64,000 bases of DNA from Naasia sp. SYSU D00057 (GTDB lineage: Bacteria; Actinomycetota; Actinomycetes; Actinomycetales; Microbacteriaceae): the NCBI RefSeq assembly GCF_017916505.1, contig NZ_JAFMSZ010000004.1, positions 186,001-250,000 on the forward strand, written 5' to 3'. Under the pieces are notes generated by a model. The model had not been told where the DNA came from. It saw only the letters and a list, made by a program, of their open reading frames with translations, and searched no databases. Below are positions 49,300 through 59,184 of this stretch, piece by piece. Numbering within the stretch: the stretch's first letter is position 1; every line of letters starts with the position of its first letter. The position numbers were made by a program, and so were the translations under genes.

Positions 49300-49985
49300 G
49301 CATCCTCCGCCTCGAGCAGGTGTCGCGATCCGTGCCCCTGCCGGACGGCGGCCGGCTGACGATCCTCTCCGGCGTCGACCTCGAGGTCGGCGACGGGGAC
49401 CGGGTGTCGGTCGTCGGCCGGTCAGGATCGGGCAAGTCGACACTGCTCAACATCCTCGGCCTCATCGACGCGCCCACGACGGGCGAGGTGCACTTCGAGG
49501 AAGTTCCCGCCCGCACCTTCTCGGGCGCGGGCCGGGACCGGCTCCGTGGCCGCAAGATCGGCTTCGTGTTCCAGCAGTTCAATCTGCTGCCCCGGCGCAG
49601 CGCGCTCGAGAACGTGCTGACGCCGCTGCTCTACGACGGCGGCCGCGACTTCTGGCGGCGCCGCGCCATCGCGACCCGGATGCTCGAGAGCGTCGGCCTC
49701 GGCCACCGGCTCGACTCCCCGCCGGAGCGGCTGTCCGGCGGCGAGCAGCAGCGCGTCGCCATCGCCCGAGCACTCGTCCGCCGTCCGCGCCTCATCCTCG
49801 CCGACGAGCCGACCGGCGCCCTCGACCTCGAGACGGGCGGCAGCGTCATGGAGCTCCTCGAGCAGGTCGCCGACGAGACGGATGCCGCGCTCGTCACCAT
49901 CACGCACGACCCGAACATCGCCGCCCGCGCGAGCCGCCACTACCGCCTGGAGGGCGGCGCCCTGGCGCCCGCCGTCGTCGCGTGA
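49296..49985 (+). CDS. ABC transporter ATP-binding protein (MacB/LolD type)
   Basis: A 229-residue ATPase. Walker A is VVGRSGSGKSTLLN near residues 38-51, the Q loop is VFQQFNLLP, the signature is LSGGEQQRVAIARA near 147, Walker B is LILADEPTGALD, and the H loop is VTITHD. The subtype with NLLPRRSALENV belongs to the exporters of the lipoprotein/macrolide group. It is translationally coupled on both sides. Confidence 0.93.
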   Translation: MSILRLEQVSRSVPLPDGGRLTILSGVDLEVGDGDRVSVVGRSGSGKSTLLNILGLIDAPTTGEVHFEEVPARTFSGAGRDRLRGRKIGFVFQQFNLLPRRSALENVLTPLLYDGGRDFWRRRAIATRMLESVGLGHRLDSPPERLSGGEQQRVAIARALVRRPRLILADEPTGALDLETGGSVMELLEQVADETDAALVTITHDPNIAARASRHYRLEGGALAPAVVA

Positions 49986-51217
49986 CAGGCGCCCTGTCCC
50001 GCTTCCTCACCGGCCTCGTCGGCGCGGTCGTCGAGGCGTGGGCCGAGCTGCGGGTGCACCGCGGCCGCGTGCTGCTGTCGCTGATCGGCGTCGGGGTCGC
50101 GGTCTGCGCCCTCACCGCCGTCGTCGCCGCCGGCGCCATCGCCGAGCAGGCGCTGCGCGAGGTCAGCGAGCGGGGCGGCGGACGCGCCGCGACGCTGTCG
50201 CTCAGCTCCTGGACCGACGACGGCACCCCCGTCGCCGCCGACGACCTCCGCACCGCCTTCCGCACGGCCGTCGACCGGTACGGCATCGACTACGCGTCGG
50301 AGCACGGCTGGGGTGAGAACCGCGTCCGGTTCCCCGACGGCATCACCGCCGTCCCCGCCGAGCTCGTCGACGTGCCCTTCGGCGAGATGCACCGCGTCGA
50401 CGTGATCGAAGGCGGCTGGTTCACCGCCGCCGACGAGCGGCGGATGGCGCCGGCGCTGGTCGTCAACGAGCGCTTCTGGGAGCGGCTCGGCTCCCCGGAC
50501 CTGCGGACCCACCCCACGGTGACCATCGCCGCCCCCGCCGGGGACGTGACCGCGGTGGTCGTCGGCGTCACGCCGTCGCCCACGTGGGACCAGGCGCCGA
50601 GCTCGTTCCTGCTCGCCTCGCAGGCCGCCGCGCTGCGCGGGCCGGACGCCGACGCGATGTACGGCACGCCCAACTTCGAGATGTGGGTGCCGCCGGACAT
50701 CGCCGAGCAGCTCATCGGCCGGCTCAGCGCCGACATCGGCGGGCAGCTCGGCGAGGGGGTGCACGTCGACGTGTTCCGCAACGACTTCGCGGAGCAGAAC
50801 GCGAGCTCGATCGAGCAGATGCAGCTCATCGTCGGCGGGATCGCCGTCGTCGTTCTCCTGCTCGGCGCCCTCGGCCTCGTCAACATCGCGCTCGTCACGG
50901 TGCGCACGCGGATCCGCGAGATCGGCATCCGGCGCACCTTCGGGGCCACCGGCGGCCGCATCTTCTTCTCGGTGATGATGGAGAGCGTCGTGGCGACGGT
51001 CGCGGCGGGGGTCGTCGGCGTGATGCTGGCGGTGCTGCTCGTGAAGAACCCGATCACCACCGATCTCATCGGCCAGGGGGTCGCCGACGTGCCGCCGTTC
51101 CCCATGGAGGCGGCGGGCGCGGGGCTCCTCGCGGCGACGATCGTGGGCGCTCTCGCGGGGCTCGTGCCCGCCCTCGTGGCGGTGCGGGTGAAGGTGATCG
51201 ACGCCCTCCGCTACTGA
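49982..51217 (+). CDS. ABC transporter permease (MacB-like, FtsX domain)
   Basis: A 411-residue permease. One helix near residue 30 is followed by a large extracytoplasmic MacB periplasmic core domain (about 55-270). The FtsX-type domain with three helices (from VGGIAVVVLLLGALGLVNIALVTV in sense) ends the protein. The coupling-helix motif RTRIREIGIRRTFGATGGRIF is typical. With the two preceding genes it forms a complete MacAB-like exporter; cargo may be a peptide, an antibiotic or a lipoprotein. Confidence 0.92.
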   Translation: MTGALSRFLTGLVGAVVEAWAELRVHRGRVLLSLIGVGVAVCALTAVVAAGAIAEQALREVSERGGGRAATLSLSSWTDDGTPVAADDLRTAFRTAVDRYGIDYASEHGWGENRVRFPDGITAVPAELVDVPFGEMHRVDVIEGGWFTAADERRMAPALVVNERFWERLGSPDLRTHPTVTIAAPAGDVTAVVVGVTPSPTWDQAPSSFLLASQAAALRGPDADAMYGTPNFEMWVPPDIAEQLIGRLSADIGGQLGEGVHVDVFRNDFAEQNASSIEQMQLIVGGIAVVVLLLGALGLVNIALVTVRTRIREIGIRRTFGATGGRIFFSVMMESVVATVAAGVVGVMLAVLLVKNPITTDLIGQGVADVPPFPMEAAGAGLLAATIVGALAGLVPALVAVRVKVIDALRY

Positions 51218-51254
51218 CGCGCCCCCGACGGGACGCAGCGGTCCCATCCGGTCC

Positions 51255-51260
51255 TAGAAT
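51255..51260 (+). promoter_or_regulatory. -10 box of leaderless GNAT gene
   Basis: TAGAAT, 6 nt before the ATG at 51267. Confidence 0.65.
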
Positions 51261-51266
51261 TCCCGC

Positions 51267-51758
51267 ATGACGGGCTACCGCATCCGCGAGGCGGGTCCGG
51301 CGGACGCCCTGGCGCTGACCGAGGCGCTCGTCGAGGCCGCCAACTGGAGCGCCGTCGACCTGCGCCCCCGGGTGCAGGTACTCGCCGATCCGGTCCGGCG
51401 CCGGTACATCGCCGGCTGGCAGCGGCCCGGCGACGCGGGCTTCCTCGCGACCGACGCGACGGGGGAGCCGATCGGCGCCGGCTGGTACCGGCTGTTCGCC
51501 GCCGATCGCCCCGGCCTCGGCTACGTCGCGACGGGGGTGCCGGAGTTGACCCTCGGCGTCCGCCCGGTGTGGCGGGCCCAGGGCGTGGGACGCGCCCTGC
51601 TGCAGGCGCTCCTCGACCGCGCGCGGCGGGACGGATATCCGCGTGTCGGCCTCAGCGTCGAGCGCGGCAACTTCGCGCAGCGCCTCTACGCCAGCGAGGG
51701 CTTCGTCACGGTCGAGACGCGTGGGGTCGCGGACGTCATGGTGCGCTCCTCGCGCTGA
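51267..51758 (+). CDS. GNAT family N-acetyltransferase
   Basis: A 163-residue acetyl-CoA-dependent acetyltransferase. Motif A is LTLGVRPVWRAQGVGRALLQALLDRAR near residues 92-118, with the CoA loop QGVGRA, and motif B follows (VGLSVERGNFAQRLYASEGFV). The acceptor is unknown. It has its own promoter and is separate from the export operon. Confidence 0.9.
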   Translation: MTGYRIREAGPADALALTEALVEAANWSAVDLRPRVQVLADPVRRRYIAGWQRPGDAGFLATDATGEPIGAGWYRLFAADRPGLGYVATGVPELTLGVRPVWRAQGVGRALLQALLDRARRDGYPRVGLSVERGNFAQRLYASEGFVTVETRGVADVMVRSSR

Positions 51759-51847
51759 CGCGCTGCCGGACGCCCATCGCCGTTGACTGCGCGTCCGGGG
51801 GGCGCTCTGCCCTGGCGCACCGACGGAGTTGCGGCCACACTCCGCGC

Positions 51848-52654
51848 ATGGCGACGCTGACGAGATCGGTGCTGGCCCTCGGGGCGCTCCTGCCCGCCCT
51901 GCTGCTCGCGGGGTGCGGGGCGGGCTCTCAGTCGCCGCCCGACCCCATAATCGGGCCATCGGTGCCGGTCGAGCCGCCCGCGTCAGTCGCGCCGACCGCG
52001 CCTCCCGAGCCCTCCCCGACCGCCGCCGCCGAGCCGCCCCCTCCCGCCGAGCCGTCCCCGACCGAGAGCCCCGCTGACACGACTCCGTCCGCCACTCCCG
52101 GGGAACCGCCCCCGCTGCGCGACCTGGTGCTGTCACCGGACGGACTCGACACGCTGGTGATGGGGGAGCCGATCGACAGCACCCTTGTCGAGTGGGACCC
52201 GCAGGGCTGCCGGACGCCGGAGAACCAGCACCTCTATCCCGAGAACCACCCGGAGTGGGGACGGTGGGAGGCGCGCTATCCCGAGGTCGAGATCCGGGGC
52301 GGTTTCTCGGCACCCCCGTTCGCCGTCGCCGTCGACCCCGAGGGGAACCTCGCGCACCTGACAATCGCATCGCCCGCCATCCGCACGGCCGAGGGAGTCG
52401 GCCTCGCATCGACGAGGGGCGAGGTGCTGGCGGCGTATCCCGCGGCCGTCGCCGAAGCCGGCGGCTGGGGCACCGCCTACGGCGTCGACGGGGAGCGAGG
52501 ACGCCTCGTCTTCGAGGTGGCGGACGACCCCACCGCCCACGGCGTCGCGGAGGGCGTGGTGTGGGACGTCCGTGTCGAGTCGCTCGAGTGGCCGTTGCGG
52601 TCGATCAGCGGCACCGATGTCGGCGGCATCCGCTGCCCGGGCAGCGAGACCTAG
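51848..52654 (+). CDS. Secreted lipoprotein of unknown function
   Basis: A 268-residue protein with a type II signal peptide and lipobox LLLAGC, so the Cys near residue 23 is lipidated. A Pro/Ser/Thr/Glu-rich linker spans residues 30-90. A globular domain follows (LVMGEPIDS, then YPEVEIRGGFSAPPFAVAV), with repeated Asp/Glu-Gly turns. It resembles other actinobacterial lipoproteins of unknown role. The ATG at 51848 is chosen because it precedes the signal peptide; the frame is open earlier. Confidence 0.8.
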   Translation: MATLTRSVLALGALLPALLLAGCGAGSQSPPDPIIGPSVPVEPPASVAPTAPPEPSPTAAAEPPPPAEPSPTESPADTTPSATPGEPPPLRDLVLSPDGLDTLVMGEPIDSTLVEWDPQGCRTPENQHLYPENHPEWGRWEARYPEVEIRGGFSAPPFAVAVDPEGNLAHLTIASPAIRTAEGVGLASTRGEVLAAYPAAVAEAGGWGTAYGVDGERGRLVFEVADDPTAHGVAEGVVWDVRVESLEWPLRSISGTDVGGIRCPGSET

Positions 52655-52737
52655 CCCGCAGGTGTCGGGATGCGACACGGTTCCTGGCGCGCGGTCCGCG
52701 TCCGAGCGGGGGCGCCGCGCCGCACTCCGCAGGACTT

Positions 52738-52799
52738 CCTGCATCCAGCAGGAGGAAGCGGCTCGGAAAGTCCTGCTGAATGCGGAAAGTCCTGCTGAC
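52738..52799. repeat. Phased CCTGCTGAA array, locus D
   Basis: TCCAGCAGG (52744) faces CCTGCTGAA (52772) and CCTGCTGAC (52791). Spacings are 28 and 19 bp. A degenerate CCTGCATCC overlaps the first copy at 52738. It is the smallest locus and lies 84 bp after a stop, in the 240-bp gap before ftsK. Confidence 0.75.
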
Positions 52800-52881
52800 C
52801 GCCGGGGATTGTCGCCGACCGTTCCCCGAACGGGCGCAGCCGCCGCGCGCGTGTCACCGGGGGTGTGACGGGGGCCGGACG

Positions 52882-52887
52882 TAGGGT
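52882..52887 (+). promoter_or_regulatory. -10 box of leaderless ftsK
   Basis: TAGGGT, 7 nt before the ATG at 52895. Confidence 0.6.
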
Positions 52888-52894
52888 GGGCGGC

Positions 52895-55699
52895 ATGGCT
52901 GGAGGCACCAGGACGACGAGCCGTGCCCGCACGACGGCGACCCGCAGTGCGGGAGCGAAGCCACGCAGCCGCACGTCGACGACGCAGCGGACCAAGAAGT
53001 ATCCCGTCATCCAGGAGGAGCAGGGGCTTCTCGCCAAGGCGTGGATGGGCCTCGCGCACGCGACCGGCGCCACCTTCAGGGCCCTCGGTCCCGAGAAGCT
53101 CGCGAAGGAGGAGCGGCGCGACGGCGTGCCGTTCCTGCTCTTCGTGCTCGCGGTTACCGGCGCCGTCGTCGAGTGGTTCTTCGTCGGAGAGCCCGTCGCC
53201 ATGACCCTCGACGCCTGGACGTTCGGCGGGCTCTTCGGCCGGGTCGCCTTCGCGCTGCCCGTCGTCCTCTTCATCTTCGCGATCTGGCTCTTCCGGCACC
53301 CGAGCTCGGTGGAGGACAACGGCCGGATCGGGATCGGCCTCGCCATCCTCCTCGTGTCCGTCGCGGGCATCTGCTACCTCTGGTCCGGCACGCCGGCGCC
53401 GAGTGACGGCATCGACGCGATCGCCCTGGGCGGCGGCGTCTTCGGCTGGCTGACCGGCGCTCCGCTCGCCTGGCTCATCACGCCCGTGGGAGCGACCCTC
53501 GTCTTCGGGCTCCTCGCGCTGCTCTCCCTCTTCATCATCACGAAGACGCCCCCGACCCACGTCGCCGACCGCCTCCGCCAGCTCTACGCCTACCTGTTCG
53601 GCGCCGAGACCGAGGAGGAGGCCCCGCCGGCGAAGGCGACGGGCAAGCGCGGCAGCAAGGACACGGCGGCGACGAGCACGCTCGACGACCTCTTCTCGCC
53701 CGACGACGAGCCGGTCGACCCCGAGAGCCTGCCCTGGTGGCGCCGCAACAAGACCAAGCGGGAGGCCGACCGCGCCTTCGACACCCCGATCGTGGAGCAG
53801 TCGTTCACCGACGTGCTCGGCGTCGCCGGGGAGCCCCCGGCGGCCGCGACGGGCACCGCGCCCGGAGCGGTGCAGCCGCCGGACGACAGCGCCGACTTCG
53901 GCATCGAGCTCCTCGAGGACATGCTGAAGAAGGGCGACACGGCGCCCGTCACCCCGATCACGCCGAACGCGAATGCAACCGAGGTGATCCAGCCGGTTCC
54001 GGCCGCGGTCGGGCCGATCGCGCCGGAGGCCGAGCCCGAGGCGGAGGCCGAGCCCGAGTTCGCGACGCCGATCCCGTCCGGGCCCTACCGGCTCCCGCCG
54101 ATGGGCTCCCTCACCCCGGGCGAGCCCGCGAAGACGCGGTCCGAGGCGAACGACCAGATGATCGCCGCCATCACCGGCGTGCTCACCCAGTTCTCGGTCG
54201 ACGCGAAGGTCACCGGCTTCTCCCGCGGTCCGACAGTCACCCGGTACGAGGTCGAGCTCGGGCACGGCGTGAAGGTCGAGAAGGTCATCGCGCTCGAGAA
54301 GAACATCGCCTACGCGGTGGCCTCCAACGAGGTGCGCATCCTCTCGCCCATCCCGGGCAAGAGCGCCATCGGCGTCGAGATCCCGAACCCGGACCGTGAG
54401 ACCGTCGCCCTCGCCGACGTGCTGCGCTCCGCGGCCGCGCTGAAGAGCAAGCACCCGATGACGATCGGCGTCGGCAAGGACGTCGAGGGCGGCTTCGTCG
54501 TCGCGAACCTCGCGAAGATGCCGCACCTCCTGGTCGCCGGCTCCACCGGCTCGGGAAAGTCGAGCTTCGTCAACTCGATGATCACGTCCCTGCTCATGCG
54601 GGCGACGCCGTCCGAGGTGCGCATGGTCCTCGTCGACCCGAAGCGCGTCGAGCTCACCGCCTACGCCGGCGTCCCGCACCTCATCACGCCCATCATCACG
54701 AACCCCAAGAAGGCGGCCGAGGCGCTGCAGTGGGTCGTGAAGGAGATGGACATGCGCTACGACGACCTCGCGTCGTTCGGGTTCAAGCACATCGACGACT
54801 TCAACGCCGCCGTCGTGGCGGGCGAGATCATCCTCCCCGCCGGCAGCGAGCGCGTGCTCAAGCCGTACCCCTACCTGCTCGTCGTGGTCGACGAGCTCGC
54901 CGACCTCATGATGGTCGCGCCGCGCGACGTCGAGGACTCGATCGTTCGCATCACGCAGCTCGCCCGCGCGTCCGGCATTCACCTGGTGCTCGCGACGCAG
55001 CGCCCGAGCGTCAACGTCGTCACCGGTCTGATCAAGGCCAACGTGCCGTCGCGGCTCGCGTTCGCGGTGACGAGCGTCACCGACTCGCGCGTCATCCTCG
55101 ACCAGCCGGGCGCCGACAAGCTCATCGGCCAGGGTGACGGCCTCTTCCTGCCGATGGGCGCCTCGAAGGCCATCCGCACGCAGGGCGCGTGGGTGACCGA
55201 GGCCGAGATCGCGAAGGTCGTCGAGCACTGCACGATGCAGGGCCGCCCCGAGTACCGGCAGGACGTCGCCGCCGTCGTCGAGCGCAAGGAGATCGACGCC
55301 GACATCGGAGACGACCTCGACCTGCTCCTGCAGGCCACCGAGCTCGTCGTGACCACCCAGTTCGGCTCCACGTCGATGCTGCAGCGCAAGCTGCGCGTCG
55401 GGTTCGCGAAGGCCGGCCGGCTCATGGACCTCCTCGAGTCGCGCGAGGTCGTCGGCCCCTCCGAGGGATCGAAGGCCCGCGACGTCCTCGTCACGGTCGA
55501 GCAGCTGCCCGGCGTGCTGGCGAAGATGCGCGGCGAGGAGCCCGGCGGAGCGCCGTCGGCCGTCCAGATGCCGCTCGACGGATCGGGCCCCTCCGGCCGC
55601 GGTCCCGCATCCGACCCGGTGGAGGACCAGTTCGCCGGCTATGAGGTCGTCGACGCGTCCGAGTCCGAGGACGCCTGGGGCCTCACCGGCCGCGACTGA
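52895..55699 (+). CDS. ftsK: FtsK/SpoIIIE DNA translocase
   Basis: A 934-residue septal DNA pump. A basic N-terminal stretch (Arg/Thr-rich, residues 1-40) precedes four transmembrane helices (about 75-225). An acidic linker with Pro/Ala stretches reaches residue 400. The motor follows with Walker [14 protein letters not shown] near 548 and Walker [12 protein letters not shown] near 665. The gamma winged-helix that reads KOPS-type sites ends the protein ([23 protein letters not shown]). It is the first gene of the recA-proximal block. Confidence 0.97.
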   Translation: MAGGTRTTSRARTTATRSAGAKPRSRTSTTQRTKKYPVIQEEQGLLAKAWMGLAHATGATFRALGPEKLAKEERRDGVPFLLFVLAVTGAVVEWFFVGEPVAMTLDAWTFGGLFGRVAFALPVVLFIFAIWLFRHPSSVEDNGRIGIGLAILLVSVAGICYLWSGTPAPSDGIDAIALGGGVFGWLTGAPLAWLITPVGATLVFGLLALLSLFIITKTPPTHVADRLRQLYAYLFGAETEEEAPPAKATGKRGSKDTAATSTLDDLFSPDDEPVDPESLPWWRRNKTKREADRAFDTPIVEQSFTDVLGVAGEPPAAATGTAPGAVQPPDDSADFGIELLEDMLKKGDTAPVTPITPNANATEVIQPVPAAVGPIAPEAEPEAEAEPEFATPIPSGPYRLPPMGSLTPGEPAKTRSEANDQMIAAITGVLTQFSVDAKVTGFSRGPTVTRYEVELGHGVKVEKVIALEKNIAYAVASNEVRILSPIPGKSAIGVEIPNPDRETVALADVLRSAAALKSKHPMTIGVGKDVEGGFVVANLAKMPHLLVAGSTGSGKSSFVNSMITSLLMRATPSEVRMVLVDPKRVELTAYAGVPHLITPIITNPKKAAEALQWVVKEMDMRYDDLASFGFKHIDDFNAAVVAGEIILPAGSERVLKPYPYLLVVVDELADLMMVAPRDVEDSIVRITQLARASGIHLVLATQRPSVNVVTGLIKANVPSRLAFAVTSVTDSRVILDQPGADKLIGQGDGLFLPMGASKAIRTQGAWVTEAEIAKVVEHCTMQGRPEYRQDVAAVVERKEIDADIGDDLDLLLQATELVVTTQFGSTSMLQRKLRVGFAKAGRLMDLLESREVVGPSEGSKARDVLVTVEQLPGVLAKMRGEEPGGAPSAVQMPLDGSGPSGRGPASDPVEDQFAGYEVVDASESEDAWGLTGRD

Positions 55700-55856
55700 C
55701 GCTCCGCGGGCAGCGGGTTGCCGCTGACGTGGGACAGCGCGACCTCGACCGTTGCGGGGGCGGGACACCACCGCGGGCGGGGGCATCGCCGGCTTCGGCG
55801 GTACCATTCAACGGACGGCTCCTCTTCGAGGCGGCCCGGGTGGCAGGGGAGTGGGA

Positions 55857-56588
55857 GTGGCTCGGAACCACGGCGGCGCAGCCTCGAGCACGTCGCGGGA
55901 GCGCGCACGGCGGGCCACGGTCCGCGCTCGCGCCAGCTATGCGCGCGGCCAGGCGAAGGTCGTCGAGCGGGCCCGCGGCCGCGTCGTCCAGAAGGGCGAG
56001 GGCAAGGCCAGCGACGGCAACGTCGCCAACATCATCACCGTCGTCCGCATCCTCTTCGCCCCCGTCTTCCTGTGGCTGCTGCTGGCCGACGACGGGCGCG
56101 GCGGCACCCTCCGCTGGATCGCGGCCGCGCTGTTCATCGTCGGCATCGCCACCGACGGCGTCGACGGCCTGCTCGCCCGCCGCCGCAACCTGGTCACCAA
56201 CGTCGGCATCATGCTCGACCCGATCGCCGACAAGGTGCTCATCGGCGGCGCCCTCGTCGCGCTGTCGCTGCTCGGCGAGCTGCCCTGGTGGGTGACCGCC
56301 CTCATCCTCGTCCGCGAGATCGGCATCACCGTCTTCCGGTTCAGCGTCCTCCGCGACCGTGTCATCCCGGCGTCCCGTGGCGGGAAGCTGAAGACCGTCA
56401 TCCAGTCGGTCGCCATCTCGTACCTGCTCACGCCGCTGCCGGCCCTCGCCGACTCGCTCGGGTTCGACGCAGCCGTGCCGTGGATCGTCGGCACGGGCGT
56501 CGTCCTCATCGTCCTCGCCGTCATCCTCACCGTCGTCACCGGCCTCGACTACCTCTGGCAGGCGCGGCAGCAGAACCGGCGCCGGTGA
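55857..56588 (+). CDS. pgsA: CDP-diacylglycerol-glycerol-3-phosphate 3-phosphatidyltransferase
   Basis: A 243-residue membrane enzyme that makes phosphatidylglycerophosphate. The CDP-alcohol motif DG(x)2AR(x)8G(x)3D(x)3D is complete in DGVDGLLARRRNLVTNVG and on to LDPIADK. About five helices follow NIITVVRILFAP. The first 50 residues are a basic Arg/Ala-rich extension. GTG at 55857 is chosen for its purine-rich AGGGGAGTGGGA; an earlier start at 55752 in frame cannot be excluded. The stop overlaps the next gene. Confidence 0.9.
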   Translation: MARNHGGAASSTSRERARRATVRARASYARGQAKVVERARGRVVQKGEGKASDGNVANIITVVRILFAPVFLWLLLADDGRGGTLRWIAAALFIVGIATDGVDGLLARRRNLVTNVGIMLDPIADKVLIGGALVALSLLGELPWWVTALILVREIGITVFRFSVLRDRVIPASRGGKLKTVIQSVAISYLLTPLPALADSLGFDAAVPWIVGTGVVLIVLAVILTVVTGLDYLWQARQQNRRR

Positions 56589-57049
56589 CCCGCGCCGAGA
56601 CCCTGCTCGCCGCCCTCGCCGCGCGGGGCCTCACCCTGGCCGTCGCCGAGTCCCTCACGGGTGGTCTCCTCGCCGACGCCCTGGTCCGCGTGCCCGGCGC
56701 CTCCTCGGTGTTCCGGGGAGGGATCGTCTCGTACGCCACCGACCTCAAGGCGACGATCCTCGGCGTCGACGCCACGCTGCTTCTCGAGCACGGCGCGGTG
56801 CACCCCGAGGTGGCGCGGCAGATGGCCGAGGGCGTCCGCCGCGTGTGCGGCGCCGATGTCGGCCTCGCCACCACGGGCGTCGCAGGGCCCGACCCGCAGG
56901 ACGGGCATGCGCCCGGCGAGGTGTTCGTCGCCGCCGCCACCGACTCGGGCACCGTCGTCGTCCCCCTGACGCTGTCCGGAGACCGGGCCGCCATCCGCGC
57001 CGCCGCAGTGGAGGCCGTGCTCGACCTGGCCGCCGACGCTCCCGGTTGA
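56585..57049 (+). CDS. CinA C-terminal domain protein (nicotinamide mononucleotide deamidase-like)
   Basis: A 154-residue protein that matches only the PncC half of CinA: LAVAESLTGGLLADALVRVPGASSVFRGGIVSY, then TGVAGPDPQDGHAPGEVFVA. The N-terminal MoaB-like domain of full-length CinA is absent, as in many actinobacteria and in E. coli PncC. It should deamidate NMN in pyridine nucleotide recycling. GTG start inside the pgsA stop (GTGA). Confidence 0.9.
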   Translation: MTRAETLLAALAARGLTLAVAESLTGGLLADALVRVPGASSVFRGGIVSYATDLKATILGVDATLLLEHGAVHPEVARQMAEGVRRVCGADVGLATTGVAGPDPQDGHAPGEVFVAAATDSGTVVVPLTLSGDRAAIRAAAVEAVLDLAADAPG

Positions 57050-57194
57050 GCCGGAATAGCGCAGGTTCCGGGAAGGTTATGTCTTATGTGCTCACAAGCA
57101 ACACACAACGCGTCTCAGTAGGGTGTGAGGCACGGTCGGGGTATGGTTCCCCCACCACCCGCAATCACGAGGCAACGCACAGTAGGGAGGGACA

Positions 57195-57530
57195 GTGGTT
57201 CTAGTTCGTCAGGAGCTTGGCGACGTTCTGCGCGACTTCCGTCTGCAGAAGGGACGCACCCTCCGGCAGGTGGCCAGCAAGGCGAGTGTCGCCCTCGGTT
57301 ATCTCAGCGAGGTCGAGCGCGGCCAGAAGGAGGCCTCCTCCGAGATCCTCGCTTCGGTCGCGGATGCGCTCGACACCCCCATCTCGGTCATCATGCGCGA
57401 GGTCGGCGACCGCCTGGCCGTCATCGAAGGCATCGACGTCATCCCGGACACCGTTCCGGCCGACCTCAGCGAGCGGTTCGGCAACGACTCGTTCGCGAAG
57501 GACCTCGACGCGGACCTCGTCGCCCGCTGA
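57195..57530 (+). CDS. clgR: XRE family regulator (ClgR-like)
   Basis: A 111-residue helix-turn-helix protein. The DNA-binding domain is VLRDFRLQKGRTLRQVASKASVALGYLSEVERGQKEASSEILASVADAL in sense, residues 11-60. Its position between pgsA/cinA and recA matches ClgR of mycobacteria and corynebacteria, the activator of clp protease genes. The C terminus (NDSFAKDLDADLVAR) lacks the Ala-Ala end that makes ClgR a Clp substrate in some species. Candidate -10 boxes TAGGGT (57119) and TATGGT (57142) lie upstream. Confidence 0.82.
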   Translation: MVLVRQELGDVLRDFRLQKGRTLRQVASKASVALGYLSEVERGQKEASSEILASVADALDTPISVIMREVGDRLAVIEGIDVIPDTVPADLSERFGNDSFAKDLDADLVAR

Positions 57531-57546
57531 CGGGCGCACGTCCACT

Positions 57547-57574
57547 CGAACGCCCCGCTCCGGCGGGGCGTTCG
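57547..57574 (+). terminator. clgR terminator
   Basis: A perfect 12-bp stem CGAACGCCCCGC / GCGGGGCGTTCG with a TCCG loop, 17 bp after the stop. Confidence 0.85.
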
Positions 57575-57634
57575 CCGTTTCCGGGGGCGGTTCGGGGACG
57601 TTCCGGGGCCCTCCGAGCGCCCCGATGTGATTGA

Positions 57635-57640
57635 TAGCGT
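57635..57640 (+). promoter_or_regulatory. -10 box of leaderless DUF3046 gene
   Basis: TAGCGT, 6 nt before the ATG at 57647. Confidence 0.6.
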
Positions 57641-57646
57641 GGCGGG

Positions 57647-57868
57647 ATGCGACTGAGCGAGTTCCAATTCGCGGTCGCCGAGGAGTTCGGCGACGCGTAC
57701 GGACGCGCGCTCGTCCGCGAGCTCGTGATCGACGAGCTCGGCGGGCTCACCCCTGAGCAGGCCCTCGCCGCCGGGCGCCGTCCCGGCGAGGTGTGGACGG
57801 CTCTCTGCAAGGCCGCCGGAGTGCCCCGTGAGCGCTGGCACGGGCGGGGCCGACCGGCGGTCGGATAG
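57647..57868 (+). CDS. DUF3046 domain protein
   Basis: A 73-residue protein with the DUF3046 pattern [19 protein letters not shown], then VLTxL-like [23 protein letters not shown] and a PRERWHGRG end. It is a small helical domain found next to recA throughout Actinobacteria (Rv2738c in M. tuberculosis); its function is unknown. It reads into the region with the LexA-type box. Confidence 0.9.
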   Translation: MRLSEFQFAVAEEFGDAYGRALVRELVIDELGGLTPEQALAAGRRPGEVWTALCKAAGVPRERWHGRGRPAVG

Positions 57869-57892
57869 CCTCCGCGACACGCCGCCGCGCTC

Positions 57893-57908
57893 TCGAAGAT
57901 ACCTTCGA
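57893..57908 (+). promoter_or_regulatory. LexA-type SOS box of recA
   Basis: TCGAAG, ATAC, CTTCGA: a 16-bp palindrome close to the actinobacterial consensus TCGAAC-N4-GTTCGA. It is 196 bp before the recA ATG and 8 bp before a -10 box TAGTGT (57916-57921), so bound LexA would cover the -35 region. Confidence 0.8.
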
Positions 57909-57915
57909 AGAGTCG

Positions 57916-57921
57916 TAGTGT
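57916..57921 (+). promoter_or_regulatory. -10 box of recA
   Basis: TAGTGT. It implies a 5' leader of about 175 nt for recA, in which I see no further element. Confidence 0.5.
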
Positions 57922-58103
57922 CCTTCACAGGTGACCGAGCAGGGGAATCCTCCACCGGAAGCGCCCCTCCGACCGCGATGTCGGAGGCCGCGTCTACCGT
58001 CGGAGACAGCCGGCGAGAACACCGAAAGAGCCTTGTCGCACCGGACCGCGCCGGACGCGGGCGACAGCCTATAGGCCGCCATTTTCGACATTCAGGAGAT
58101 CCC

Positions 58104-59183
58104 ATGCCCTCACCCGCAGACCGCGAGAAGGCCCTCGAGACCGCCCTCGCCCAGATCGATCGCCAGTTCGGCAAGGGCTCCGTCATGCGCCTCGGCACCG
58201 AGGAGCGCGCGCCGATCGAGATCATCCCCACCGGGTCCATCGCGCTCGACGTCGCGCTCGGCATCGGCGGTCTTCCGCGCGGCCGCATCGTCGAGATCTA
58301 CGGCCCGGAGTCGTCCGGAAAGACGACCCTCACGCTCCACGCGATCGCGAACGCGCAGCGCAAGGGCGGCATCGCCGCGTTCATCGACGCGGAGCACGCG
58401 CTCGACCCGGAGTACGCGAAGAAGCTCGGCGTCGACATCGACTCCCTCCTCGTCTCCCAGCCCGACACCGGTGAGCAGGCGCTCGAGATCGCGGACATGC
58501 TCGTCCGCTCCGGCTCGATCGACCTGGTCGTCATCGACTCCGTCGCGGCGCTCGTGCCCCGCGCCGAGCTCGAGGGCGACATGGGCGACTCGCACGTCGG
58601 CCTCCAGGCCCGCCTCATGTCGCAGGCGCTGCGCAAGCTGACCGGTGGTCTCAACCAGACGAAGACCACCGCCATCTTCATCAACCAGCTCCGCGAGAAG
58701 GTCGGCGTCTTCTTCGGAAGCCCCGAGACCACCGCGGGCGGCAAGGCGCTCAAGTTCTACGCGTCGGTCCGCCTCGACATCCGCCGCATCGAGACGCTGA
58801 AGGACGGCACGGACGCGGTCGGCAACCGCACCCGCGTCAAGGTGGTCAAGAACAAGATGGCGCCGCCGTTCAAGCAGGCCGAGTTCGACATCCTCTACGG
58901 CGTCGGCATCAGCCGCGAGGGCAGCCTCATCGACTTCGGTGTGGAGCACAACATCGTCAAGAAGTCGGGTGCCTGGTACACCTACGACGGCGACCAGCTC
59001 GGCCAGGGCAAGGAGAACGCCCGCAACTTCCTGCTCAACAATCCGGATATCGCCAACGAGATCGAGAAGAAGATCCTCGTGAAGCTCGGCGTTCTCAAGG
59101 CGCCGGGCGAGGCCGGTACCGCCGCCGAGACGGCCGGTCCCGTGCCGATCCAGCAGAAGATGGCCGCCCGCAAGGGCGCCTGA
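58104..59183 (+). CDS. recA: Recombinase RecA
   Basis: A 359-residue RecA of normal length without intein. Walker A is GPESSGKT at residues 67-74, Walker B is [10 protein letters not shown] near 140, and loop L2 includes [21 protein letters not shown]. It drives strand exchange and LexA cleavage. CAGGAG (58093-58098) is the ribosome site, which fixes the ATG at 58104 against an open upstream frame. recX follows after 1 bp. Confidence 0.99.
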   Translation: MPSPADREKALETALAQIDRQFGKGSVMRLGTEERAPIEIIPTGSIALDVALGIGGLPRGRIVEIYGPESSGKTTLTLHAIANAQRKGGIAAFIDAEHALDPEYAKKLGVDIDSLLVSQPDTGEQALEIADMLVRSGSIDLVVIDSVAALVPRAELEGDMGDSHVGLQARLMSQALRKLTGGLNQTKTTAIFINQLREKVGVFFGSPETTAGGKALKFYASVRLDIRRIETLKDGTDAVGNRTRVKVVKNKMAPPFKQAEFDILYGVGISREGSLIDFGVEHNIVKKSGAWYTYDGDQLGQGKENARNFLLNNPDIANEIEKKILVKLGVLKAPGEAGTAAETAGPVPIQQKMAARKGA

Positions 59184-59184
59184 C

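Noticed and set aside
52655-52894. KOPS-type FtsK-orienting sites in locus D
   Set aside because: The 9-bp motifs occur in both orientations at every locus, whereas orienting sites are strand-biased; the position before ftsK appears incidental.
52133-55807. Antisense open frame of more than 1,200 codons opposite ftsK
   Set aside because: The product is Arg/Asp/Gly-rich with no domain, and FtsK on the other strand is unmistakable.
57050-57194. ClgR autoregulatory operator upstream of clgR
   Set aside because: I could not find a convincing CGC/GCG palindrome of the described form in this 145-bp gap.
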